In this document: positions 1 through 11,000 of the stretch, in pieces | Layout of the letters: each line of letters opens with the position of its first letter | How positions within the stretch are numbered: the first letter of the stretch is position 1 | Assembly: GCA_003952965.2 (NCBI GenBank) | Contig: CM025855.1 | Location: 13,311,446 to 13,375,445 of the forward strand | Reading direction: 5' to 3' | From: Morella rubra | Taxonomy: Eukaryota > Streptophyta > Magnoliopsida > Fagales > Myricaceae | DNA: 64,000 nt | Notes under the pieces: generated by a model | Seen by the model: only the letters and a program-made list of their open reading frames with translations | Database searches by the model: none | What the model was told of the DNA's origin: nothing | Position numbers and translations under genes: made by a program

Positions 1-960
1 AAATGAAATTTTCCTTCCCACTTTTTTAATATTTTTCTATCTTCAATAATTGATATACAAATAATTATCTTTTATTTTTTCTTCTTCTAATAGTTATGAC
101 AATATAAAATTTATTTTGTTATTACACTCTAATTAAAGTTATACTTCATAAATTGAGACATACACTGTAGCATGCATTAATACTAGTAATACTTAGTACT
201 TAGACCATATAATACACTGTATATTGCCTAGTACATAGTCAAAGGTACTTAGTACCTAAAATAACTTAATAATAATATTACTTAGTAATAGGTAACTGTA
301 TTTAAAAATCTTAGTACTTACTATTAGGTACATCACATATTATTTTACCCTCTTTTTCATAACTAGTATAATAATCTTAATTAAAATACATTGGTAGTAA
401 TAGTATCTAGTACTTATAATTTAAAAGTATAATGCCTTGTATATAGCCTAGTACTTAGTATGTAAAATAACTTAGTACAAATAATACTTTAAATTTTACA
501 CTTAGTATTTAGAAAATCTCAGCACTTGGCATTAATTATATGGCATGTTACTATATGCTCTTTACCATAACTTGACAGTAATACATAGTTACTATAACTT
601 GATAGTTATAGCACTTAGTGTTAGTCTTAAGGTTATATGATAACTTTGGTCATTTGATTTTGATAATAACAAATTATTTGCAAACTTTTCTAAAGAGATT
701 ATCTTATGCCATAAATCAAAAGCGTACATATAAAACATGTATGACACTAAAAAGACCAATCTTTCTTATTGTGCTAATGAATATATCTTCGTCCTAAGTA
801 ATATATTCCTAATAAACTAATGTGTATGTATATACTTTTGTTTTATAATACCTTAATTGGTATATATATATATATATATGATAGAATCAAATCCTCCATG
901 CTTAGTTATTATTCAATTTTATTGACATACTTTACACGTTTTATTTCTCTTATTATACTA
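1..960. repeat. AT-rich region with scattered ACTTAGTA-type motifs
   Basis: No gene is visible. Between about 180 and 620 the short motif ACTTAGTA(C) and close variants recur many times, with irregular spacing. A short TA dinucleotide run lies near 860-880. The irregular motif repetition resembles decayed transposon or satellite-like sequence, but I cannot assign a family. Confidence 0.4.
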
Positions 961-964
961 CACG

Positions 965-1250
965 TGTTTAAACTTTTTAGCGACGAACTTAACATTTGTC
1001 GCTAAAAATATGTGTTAGTTTTAGTGGCAAACTTGATATTCGGCGCTAAAACACGTGGTATAACTCTTTAGCGGGGAACCAATATTTTCGTTGCTAAAGT
1101 GGTATTTTTAGGGACGAACTTAACATTTGTTGCTAAAATGTGTGGTACTTTTAGCGATAAAGTTGATATTCGTTGCTTAAAATACGTTTTTTACCTCTTT
1201 GGCGACGAAATTGATTTCACTGCTGATAAGTTGATCGCTAAAAAGCAAAT
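965..1250. repeat. Degenerate tandem repeat, GCGACGAA / TCGCTAAA type
   Basis: About five diverged units of roughly 50-70 bases each contain a TTTAGCGACGAA-like start and a GTCGCTAAA-like end, so each unit is partly inverted-symmetric. Blocks of this kind are common as subterminal repeats of plant CACTA-type DNA transposons. No transposase and no clear terminus are visible here, so the assignment is an inference. Confidence 0.45.
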
Positions 1251-1340
1251 TTTTTTTAGGGCATATCTACTATAATCATCAATAATCACATCATAGTAAG
1301 AAAAATGAGCATGATATAAAGTAGGGGCATGACCCATAAG

Positions 1341-2640
1341 TCACAATACAAATTTTTCCAAAAGTGCATAATCAGTTCTCAAGCCAAGAAGAAAAGGTAA
1401 TTTGCTCAATTTGCCTAATTGGCTACTGTCACAAAAGTTTTGTGAAATCTTTCCCTTTATTTTAATTAGGCCTTTGGAATGTAACATTATGACAACAAAA
1501 GCTTTGGGATGTCCTAAGCATTGATGCCACAAAGTACCATTCACTGCTTGAACCTGCACTGAGTAGTGAGCTTCTTGCAAGGTCTTTATTGTGTAGAGGT
1601 TGCCTCTTCTAGTTCTATTGGTGTCCGTTTCTTTGTTGGATGTCATATCAGCATAAACACTAGTGTTAGGTGTCTGCTAATTGTCATCAGCACCATCTTG
1701 GAGGGTTAAGGCAGCAAGGGCTTCCTCTACATCATCCTCTGCTTTTGATTAATCATATCTCTACCAACAAATAGGAGCTTTATGGCCAAATGTTTTTTAC
1801 AGATTTGGCAATAGACAGCAGAAGTGGAGTCACGATCCTTTGAACCTTGAGCAGGTCAGTTGGGTGTAGTTGGTTTTTAGGAATTTACGGTAGAAAAATT
1901 GTCCTTTGAGGAGGGAGGTCTAGATGTAGTAGTTGACTTATGATGCTGTTTTTTCTTCTTGTTTCTTTGGCCTTAGAATGCAGAATATGATTCTACATTG
2001 ACATCATCTTCACGTATTGATCGTCAAAACTTATGAGTAATGAGATTACCTCATTGAAGGGTGGGGAAGAAGGATGCATCAGGGAAGAAACAAATGGTAA
2101 ATAGTCACAGGATACCCAATCACAACAAGACTATTAGATAATGGGATTACCTCAAAGAAGATAAAATAATGGGATTACCTCGAAGAAGATAAAATACCTT
2201 TTCTTTGTCATCCACAGGATACCCAATCACAGCAAGACTATCAAATAATTTCTTAAAATCTCATAGATATTAGTCATTGATAGAGGCCTCAGGCTTCTTT
2301 TTAATGTTATGAAGTTACTTTTGGAAATTTAACCTCCTTTCATGAGAATACTTGGTATAGGCTTCCTCCAATGCTGACCACATACTAGAGACAAATTCAA
2401 GGTCAACAATGACACTAAGAGACTTATCACTTGAAGTCCCCATAATCCAACCTCTGAGTTATAAGTGTTTCTTCATCCATTTTTCACACTTCGGATTTGG
2501 GGCTGTAGATTCCATATTGGTGGAACCTAAGGCAGCAATGTTTTGGGGCGGTTGTTGCTTCGCTATAGTCAGAACATCCAGAGAATGTCACATCTCGCTC
2601 CATATTAAGCTCAAAGCTATCCTATAGTAAAAGATTACTT
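1341..2640 (-). pseudogene. Ty1/Copia gag to pre-integrase fragment, degenerate
   Basis: Read on the minus strand, this stretch runs from a gag N-terminal part (around 2640-2400) through a gag helix region with words such as KKPEASINDYL and SLAVIGYPVDDKEKVFYLLR (around 2340-2200). It continues to a zinc-knuckle-like CQICKKH (around 1810-1780) and a GAG-pre-integrase part with LWHQCLGHPKAFVV and a following QLGKLSKLPF (1646-1341). Several frameshifts and stops break the frame, and integrase, RT and LTRs are missing at this end. A roughly 30-base direct duplication at about 2138-2200 lies inside the gag. This is a dead 5' fragment of a Copia polyprotein. The family is well supported; the lineage is not determined. 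Confidence 0.8.
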
Positions 2641-3074
2641 ACGAGCGAGGCTACGACAGCAAAATAAACCAAAAAAAATTAGGAAGGATGATATTGGTGA
2701 TGTAGGGGATGTTGAGCATCCGGCTCCAGCTTCCCCCTTGAGCGCCCTATCATGATCCCTTTTCTCTTTTGCACTTTGCTCTTGTATTTTCTTTTATGAT
2801 GACGAAGGGAGAGTGAAAGCATATTTGTCTTGTATCATTGTATCCCTTTGTGATTTATTGTTGATATTTCTATTATGAATGAAAATTTGCATTCCAAAGC
2901 CTTAATCATCTTATTAATTCATTCATTAGCACTTATATGTATTTTATCAAGCTAATTCATTTTCCTTGATCATGACAATTTCAAAAAGACCCTCATCCAA
3001 TTGAAAAAGTTAGGGGAGACAAATACACAAATGGAAGACCAATTAATTTATTGTCATCATAAAAAAGGGGAGAT
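2640..3074 (+). mobile_element. 3' internal remnant of a Sirevirus-like Copia, with polypurine tract
   Basis: No coding region is left. The stretch ends in a purine-rich tract (about 3061-3074, AAAAAAGGGGAGAT) immediately before a TGTTGAC start, which is the usual arrangement of the polypurine tract and 3' LTR in Sirevirus-type Copia elements. The coding part of that element is absent upstream, where a minus-strand Copia fragment begins. Confidence 0.55.
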
Positions 3075-4246
3075 TGTTGACTTTTAGTAACAATCGATGT
3101 TTTGATGATAACAATAAAGATAATTGAGAAGGATAATCAAAGACGATCCCAAATGAGCACAAAATGAAGATTCGATCACGCAAACATCAATTTAATGGAA
3201 GGAGCTCAAAAGTGAAGGCTCAAGACTATAGGGTATAATCTTATAACTCTTAATTTCACTTTTGATAAAGATTTGAATCATAGTTGCATAAATTTTAAAT
3301 TTTAAATAAATATTTCTATCACAAGTTTGAAAAAACAATATGTACTTTAAGTGTTTTCGGATCATCCCGAAATAAACTCATAAACCTTGTTTATATTCTT
3401 GGGGAATTGGTTTTTGAATTTTGAATTTTAAATGATAAAAATGGGCTTTGGCTTTATAGCGGCTGCACAAATTCCACATAGCAGTCGACCATGAAAAACT
3501 AGCGGTCGACCAAGCCTGTTGTCCCAAATGACAGTGTATGGTGATTTTCTGACATTATGATCGTTGCATTCAACGGCTAGCTGTACCGGTCTACCCCTAC
3601 TGAAAATTTAACGAGGTTAAACAACTAGAAACATCTATTTTTCTTATGCCCACTATATAAGGGACATCTGAAGGTCTTAAAAAAGACTCTTGAAAAACCT
3701 TTACAACTAGTCATAACCTTGAGAGAGATCAAAATATTTATTATTCATATTTCTCAAAGCATTCAGACAAAGATTTATTTTCACATCTTTGTTATTGTGT
3801 CAAACAAAAGAGATAGTGCTTTCCATTGTATGATCTATCACATTAAGGGAGATTGTATTCCAAAAATTGTTCATCGGAAGAAAGAGTTTGGAGAGGTTGT
3901 TCTCAAACTCGGTTTGGAGCTTGAAGAGGTGATTTCTCAAGCTTGTTTGTAAGACCACCATTGCTTGGTTGATGGGAGACTAGTAGAGAACTCAAGGCTT
4001 GTAAAGAAGATTGAGGGATGGACGTAAGCGGGATTGCCGAATCACCTAAAAATCGTTGTATTTGCTTCTCTATCTCTCAAACTCTTTCCATTGTGCACCA
4101 TTAGTCATTTGTGATCAATCAATTGTTGCAATACACACACAAACTAGAACCCATATCTGACAAACATATTTTTAGGGGTAATTTTCTAAAAAATTATAAA
4201 ACCCAATTCACCCCCCTCTTGGGTTTTCTTAATCCTAGAACTTACA
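3075..4246 (+). mobile_element. Sirevirus-like Copia 3' LTR
   Basis: The LTR starts TGTTGAC and is followed within 40 bases by TTTTGATGATAACAA, a common opening of Sirevirus-type LTRs. GGTCGACC-type palindromic motifs occur near 3486-3515, upstream of a TATA box (CTATATAAGG, about 3652-3661). Near the 3' end is the CCCAATTCACCCCCCTC block (about 4202), and the LTR probably ends at CTTACA near 4246. The length of about 1.17 kb fits the lineage. I did not find a partner LTR, and the exact 3' end is uncertain. Confidence 0.65.
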
Positions 4247-5680
4247 TATAATTTCATAGCCTCTAAGTTTAATGGAATTTGGGTAAGTTTATCTTGTCTT
4301 TCCTTAGCCACTAAATTTAAGAGTATTTTGGTAAGTTTGTATTTCCTTTCCTTAGCATAGTTCAAGGGTATATTTGTATTTTTTGTTTTATTGGAGAGCA
4401 CTCCCAAGTTGGCCTGTATAAAGACATGCTCTATGTTAGTTTTGAACAAAATTTGAGAAATGAAAGTTTAACCTTTGGCTCTTTTGAACAAAGGGTTTTC
4501 TTCATGCGAGTGTTTTGTATCTTTAGGCCATTTTTTAATGGAGTGGTGAGCAAGTTCTTGCTCTGTATCTCCGAGAAATTGTCTGTGAGTGGTGATCACT
4601 ATAACTCTGTATCCCTTTGGTGGATTTCCTTTTGGGTGGTGAGTTTACTTATCCATTTGTTTGTTCTTCATTTGATCCTTGTTCTAGCTTGAGATCTGAT
4701 CTTATATTTGTGATCCGCAAGTTATTGTGATGATCTTGGGTCTTATTTACATTAGTCGGTGTGAGACATTATTATTCTCGATCTTGGAGTTGTTCTGCTA
4801 GTTTGGCTCCTTGTTTGCTTTTCTCCATACTTTTCCGGCATCATGAGGCCTTGTTAGCCATTTGTTTCGTCCACTTAAAAGGGTTATAAATAGGTGATGT
4901 GGGTGCCCCTTATTGTATACAAGAGTGACATGAGAAAAGTAGGATAAGAGAGAGAGAGAGTGAGAAAGTGTTAGTGCCTTTTAGATGTGTTGGTGTACCT
5001 GAGAAATCGTAGCGTACAGGTCCCCTTTGTTGCCTCTTGTAAATTTTTTCTTTTTGTATACAACGTGCCTTTACTTGCCAATTCATCTCAACAAGCAGAA
5101 CCTTACCACTCTAGGGCCAAGACCCTGCTTCGGGGTCTAAAGGAAACCAAGATGTTAGCACTAAAGGTTAAACAATTTTCACATGGCGAAATGACTAGAC
5201 AAATAAAGTCGCACAAGTTCATAACACACTTTAGATACTGCCTTTGGGGTTTATGCAGACACTACTGCTTCGTGTAGAAAGAAATAGTTTTTCTTTCAAA
5301 AAATTACAATATTGTTTGTTTAGAAAAAATGCATATACATGATCGAAGTTTCATTCTTTCAGTTACTTATTTCATTCTTACTTATTTTTTTTTGTCCTCA
5401 CAAATATCAATGGCTTGAGTGCTTGAAAGACACTGCTATTTCCTTTGTCTTCATTGGACTAGGTGGCCTTCAACTTTGGGTCTTTATGAGGTGCAACGTA
5501 TAACTTCGGTGTAGTTTGAAGTGGAGGATCTAGGGTGATGCGTAAATACTCCTCGGCCCATAGAAGGAAAATGGAATAGTGAAACCCGGGGGGCTTCAGC
5601 CCAAACCCGAGAAAAGAGTACAAGATGGTAGGCCCAGGCTGAGGGCCTATGCCCCAGGCCTGGCTGGGTCAAGAAGCATG
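4247..5680. other. Intergenic sequence, probable transposon debris
   Basis: No recognisable protein is present. A short GA-rich run (about 4946-4965) and a GC-richer segment around 5480-5680 are visible. Open frames of 60-96 codons lack any family resemblance and look like chance frames. Confidence 0.35.
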
Positions 5681-5689
5681 GAAGGAAAG

Positions 5690-6215
5690 GATATTAAAAA
5701 ATCTGAAGCCCTCTTGATTAGCTTCGTCAATCCCAGCTAGGCCCGAGCTAAGTGCAGAAAGAATCACCAGAAGGAAGGAGAGTTGTCCGGCCCTCACCAA
5801 CTCCAGTCGAATTCGTGCCCAATCGAGGAAGAATCACGTAAATAATACAAACCGGAAAACTATCTGCCAACTAAGGAAAGGATCGCCAGGACTAGCAATA
5901 ACAGGAATGATTGATAACACCATAGATCATAAAGGAAAGGGAAATTAAATGCCGATTCCATCCAAGCATAGACCCAGCGGGTCCACCCCAACCCCTATAA
6001 AAGGAACATGTGCGTGTTCCTTTCTTTCCTAACTATTATTCTACTCACATACTCAATAGAAACCCATTTAGGCATCCGAGTCTCACTCACGTGGTGACTC
6101 TCTAGCCCGGTTTGTCTTTCTCTTGCAGGAGTATGTTTTGGACCCAAATGTACTGGAAGGCTAACCATTGCTCATATGCTAGGCCAGACATTTTTGACAT
6201 CATCACATGGGAGGT
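5690..6215 (+). mobile_element. Gypsy-type LTR-like sequence
   Basis: The segment contains a TATA-like CCTATAAAAGG (about 5993-6003) followed by a C/T-rich leader. About 200 bases downstream comes TTTTTGACATCATCAC and then TGGCGCC (about 6215), the common beginning of a Gypsy primer binding site in plants. No gag or pol follows, so it is a truncated element or solo LTR. The boundaries are estimates. Confidence 0.45.
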
Positions 6216-6589
6216 GGCGCCAGTGGTAGGAGGTTGGCACAGAACAAAGAGTTTAGCCTCTTTAAGGGGCTCGTACTGTTGTCTCTCAGCTTCCACCAAT
6301 GAGGCTGCTATAACTATATATTATAGTTGTTTCTAAGAGTTTTTGTTTTTAGATTGGTTCGTGAGGCCAGTTTATTATTTATTTATGTAAATAGTACAAC
6401 TTTTGTAAACTTAAATGAGTAGATGCAGTTAGTTAAGCAGCGGTATAAGACATGAGTCGTGTTGATAGGGTGAGCGTTATGTTGCTTTGGCACATTCCCT
6501 CTTTATGCTCGACTGTGGCTGACTCCTTCAGTGGGTTGTGCTTTTTCTTGTTGAGAGGATATTTTAGGGTAACAGTCACTGTACGTCCC
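6216..6589. other. No recognisable feature
   Basis: About 370 bases without a protein, RNA or repeat family that I can name. Confidence 0.3.
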
Positions 6590-7118
6590 AAAACTTTCAA
6601 AATAAATCAATTTGCCGCCAAAATAAAATACGGTCAAAATCGTGCCACATGACTCTTTTATTACACATGTTGGACGATTTTGACTGTTGGACCTTTTTTA
6701 ATTAGGGGCATATATTAATGAAATTTGATAGTTCAAGGGCTCAATGTGTCAAAAGTTGTAGTTGAGATCCCTGTTTGAGATTACTTTAGTAATTTGAGAG
6801 CACAAAGTGACTTTTTCCCCTTTTTTTAGGGATAATATACTTTGCATCCTATGTTAAATTCTTTTATCAATTTGAACATAAATGAGTTTTTGGCGTGTGA
6901 AGTGATTACTTTATCCTCATAATTTTTTGAAGGTGACATTTTTAATATGGGGCAAAGTCAAAATTTCAAAGGTCAAAATTGACAGAAAATTTTAACTGAC
7001 GGTGCAACGTGCCTAGAAGTAATAATTGGTGGTGTAATGTGACAAAAATTAATAATTTAAGGTGCAAAATTTCAAGATCCCATAATTAGAGGGTGGAAAA
7101 TGTATTTGTCCTAGTTTT
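6590..7118. repeat. MITE-like repeats
   Basis: Two AT-rich, non-coding units are visible. The second, about 6825-7118, begins AGGGATAATATACTTTGCA and ends with an imperfect inverted counterpart (GTGGAAAATGTATTTGTCCT). This is typical of short non-autonomous plant DNA transposons with degenerate terminal repeats. No clean target duplication was found. Confidence 0.4.
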
Positions 7119-8091
7119 TAATTTCACTAATAGGATGAATGGGAAGACGCTTTAAGACCTCATCATTAAGCTTTATGAGGTACACTGAGTTGTATACTGT
7201 TTGGAAAGAAAGTAATTCCAGATCGTTCAAGAGGAAGAGCAGAGATTTTACCAGCATTACCTTTACTGGGTGATTGAGGCGTTCCGTCATATATGAAGGG
7301 ATCAAGTCGAATATCTACAAATTGGAAGATTAGATACCCTGTCATCAAGCAATAGGGCAGAGCAAGGATTCTGTAAGATGAAATTGAATATTGCTATGCA
7401 TGTCAGGCTACAGATATAAACGCAAAAGCCCAGTGAAAATTGGCTCTAAGTAGGATCGAAAGACATTCAATTCCAGTTCCAATCTGGATATAAAAGCGTC
7501 CTTGAATCGTGGAAAGTGATATCGTTCGAGTTTGGAAACAGGAAAATAAAACAAGGACTTCAATGTGGTTTGAACTTCTCTATGCCTATATTCACTGGTA
7601 GGAATCAAAATCCGCCACTGACAATGCCTTATTAACAAACTATACCAGTTCTCAAAAAAATCACTCAGCTTCCCACAAATCAAACTCATAAACGCTGAAA
7701 AACTCAAACCAGTGCATGCAGCTCCTGTTACATCCCGGGACCCTATTCAGAATCTTGATTTACATACACAGACATCTTTCAGCCTCAAATGCCAAGGCAT
7801 CATTCAGCCTCAAAATCTATCCAGCTGCTTTCAGCGTTAGCTATTGCAAAACTACCACAAAATCTGTCGAACTGCTGTATTGGGCTTCCATCTCTGAAAG
7901 CTGAGAAATATGAGCCATCGGCGACAGAGAATGATTACTAGCAAGAAGCAAAGCTACGAACACATTGAACCAATTGAGCAATGTTTCATGGTAAGAACAA
8001 CAGTACAAACACGAAGAAAACTCCATATTTTGACCCAACTTTAGTGGAAAAAAAAAAAAAAAAGAGAATATTCTAAGCCACATAGTTCCTC
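7119..8091 (-). other. Region downstream of the THUMP gene, possible 3' UTR
   Basis: This lies directly after the stop codon of the minus-strand THUMP-domain gene. A poly-A run (about 8048-8063 on the plus strand) sits close to the stop. Minus-strand open frames of 60-99 codons (for example 7408-7707) show no family resemblance. Part of the region is probably 3' untranslated, but I cannot place the polyadenylation site. Confidence 0.35.
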
Positions 8092-11000
8092 CTAATGCCT
8101 TCCATCTCTTGCTTTGCTATCAGAAGCCAGAGCCTTGATGCAGAGCCGTGGCTTGGTATTAACAAGATTTTGTGGAAGAACTGAGACAGCAGCCACTATC
8201 GACCCATTGCGTACTCCAGCAATCGGTAACAGCTCAACAAGAATCGAAAACTGTAAATATTTCATGAAGGGTGAACGCACATAAGTATTTCAGGAGAATT
8301 AGACGTTTGTGAACAAGCAAGAAATGATAATTGGATTTTCACCTGTGGAGATTTGAGGTCCACAGTTGAATCTGATGCTGCCTGTTTCACAGCAGCAGCC
8401 ACAACGGCAAAGCAATTGTTGCGGTCCAATAGTGCAATTGCATTCGAACCATTTGAAGTATCTTTCAGAATCTTCTTCTCTGTCTCCTCGATTCCTCTTC
8501 TGTTATATCCAACTGCAAACTATAGGGTCCAGATTTAAAATTGAGTGAGAAAAGAATTGGCTTCCAATACTAATTCTGCTTTCTTTCTCCTTTTCCTTTT
8601 CTTTTGACTTTGTTTTCCTTTGGAAAAGGAAAATTATGGCGTAAAAGAACATTTAAACAAATTCAGGAGCCAATATCATCTGGCATTATGTGACTAATAT
8701 TTGCAAAGTCTAACAATACAGGGCGGCTAGGAGTAGGAAAAAAGAAGTTACTAAGGGGTAAAATAAACAAAGAAAACATGGATGAATCTAATATGATGTT
8801 TGGTTAGGAAAAAATTTCAACTTTTTTAAGAAAATTTTCAAGAAGTCAAAATTACAACCAAACATCAAAATCTCAATATTTTTTCAAAAAAAAAAAAAAC
8901 TACATCAAATCTTCTCTCTCCTTATTTTTTAACAAACTCCATTACTTCTTCATTAAAAAATTCTATCATATCTTCTCTCCTTACTTTTTAACAAACTCCA
9001 ATAAAAATCATTTTACAATCAAACATTCTTAAACTTTTTCACCAAATTTTTACAAACCCTCATAAGAAGTTAAACTTAAAATTCTTAAATTTTTTGCTTC
9101 CGAAACATCACCTAAGATGTAAAACTAACTACGAATTGCAGTTTACCTTATCAAACCAACTTCGTAGTATCTACTTGAAACACTACCTCTTTCTGCCCCC
9201 CGCAAACAAAATATCTTATAAAGATGGACATAATCTGAATGTTAATCCAAAATACTGGCCTTGATACTGGCCTTGAAGCTTGGCATACGCAAAGTGCAGA
9301 GCAAGTTGGTTATTAGTTCCTATGAATCTATGCTTATAAATAGCAATGACGCACATTGCGACCTATTCTAGTGCGCTGCATTACTGAATATGGCCTCTCA
9401 CTGGTGACAGGTAAAACTTTACCTTCACTGGATGTGCAACTTCCTGCTGTCTATCATTCAGGAACTGAAGAACAAGCTTCGACACAACTGTTTGCAGGTC
9501 CTTCTCATTCAAACTACAAGTTGCTTGGATAGGAAAAATTCGATGACACCAACTGCACAAGGAATGCATTTTTAGCATTATCAAAGGCAAGAAATGATGT
9601 ACAAAATTAACTCAAAAATGTCAATGAGATAATAGGAATTAACTATATATTGGTGGATTGCTCATGCAAAAATGTACTTTGAGGAGTTAATATCGTGTAC
9701 ATAACAAAGAAAGGCACAGAAAATTGAAACATAAAACAGATTAGATTCCAAAGAAGTTCTTTGTTTCTTTAAAATTAGAAAATAACATTTTGAATCTGAG
9801 TATCCAGATCATGCAAGGTCTTTGGCACTTGGTTGTTTCCCTTATCCAATGTCATATTAGTTTATGTCTAATAATGGCGTATATTTGATGGCTTGTGGAA
9901 AAGGTTTCATTGAGGATCACAAGAGTTCTACAGTCTGGTGCAGTTCCCTCTTTGTTTGATGTGGTAAATGGAAGATGGAACGATGGACATTTCGAGCAAG
10001 TGGAGCTTTCTATTAGCAATAGGAAGATAAGAATTCCTCAAGATGCTCTCTCTTTCATCTTTGATTCACTGAGGTTGTCAAAGTCTTGTTTAGTTTTGGC
10101 ATTTTAGGCTTCAGGTTCTCTGCTTTCTCATCTCTGGTTCTTTTTCCCTCCTCTGTATGTGTGCTGTACAAGTATTTGTGCCCTGCCTTCTTCTAGCATT
10201 CTTGTCAGTAATTTTACTGCTAATTGAAAGAAAAGCACAAAATCTTGAAAGCTGGAGCAGACCAGACAATTTAACCTCCAGGGTACTGGTACTATCCACC
10301 GAACCTGAATGTGTTCCCTGAGGTGTCCTTAAGCCTCACCCTAAAGTGCAAGGTTCAAGTACCAGTCAGAATTGGTTTTATCACCAATTACTGGTCCAGT
10401 TCTATATAACAAAAAAACAAAAATGTCACAACAATACAGAGCTAAGTTGAGCTTTAAGACTGCAATTATCAGGCTTCGTGTCTTCACTCATATCTCGACA
10501 ATTATGGTTAATATCATAAACTACAAAAAAAAAAAAGAAAAAAAGAAAATACTAGCACATAACTGATGAGGAATAGAAAAGCACAGAGTGAAGAGTAGGA
10601 GCTTCCTACACAAGAATACAAAATACAAGCTTTTGGATATGGAAACCAGAACCAAATATGCTACATTTCTTGAGATGCATTGGAAGTTTCAGACAATATT
10701 AACTGCCAATAATTTGTACTGTCTCCAAGGCAAGGTGCGCCAAATACGCATCAAGGAATTTCTTTTAATTAGATTATCAACACTCAAGCTAGGTACGCAC
10801 CATGTACATGAAGGGCATATGTAAGGCATGCCTATTGCACTTTCAGCACAACTTGTGTTGAGGCATACACTTACCTTCAGAAACTTTCAATAATTGAGCA
10901 AATATATTTCAAAGTTGAGCAAAATAAAACCAACTGTAGTTAACTTGAGTGAGCTCCTGCTTACTAAACAAAAACGCCACGGTGAGAAGCTTTTGATTGA

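Noticed and set aside
7408..7707. 99-codon minus-strand frame downstream of the THUMP gene
   Set aside because: No family resemblance, it lies where a 3' untranslated region is expected, and composition is ordinary for AT-rich DNA.
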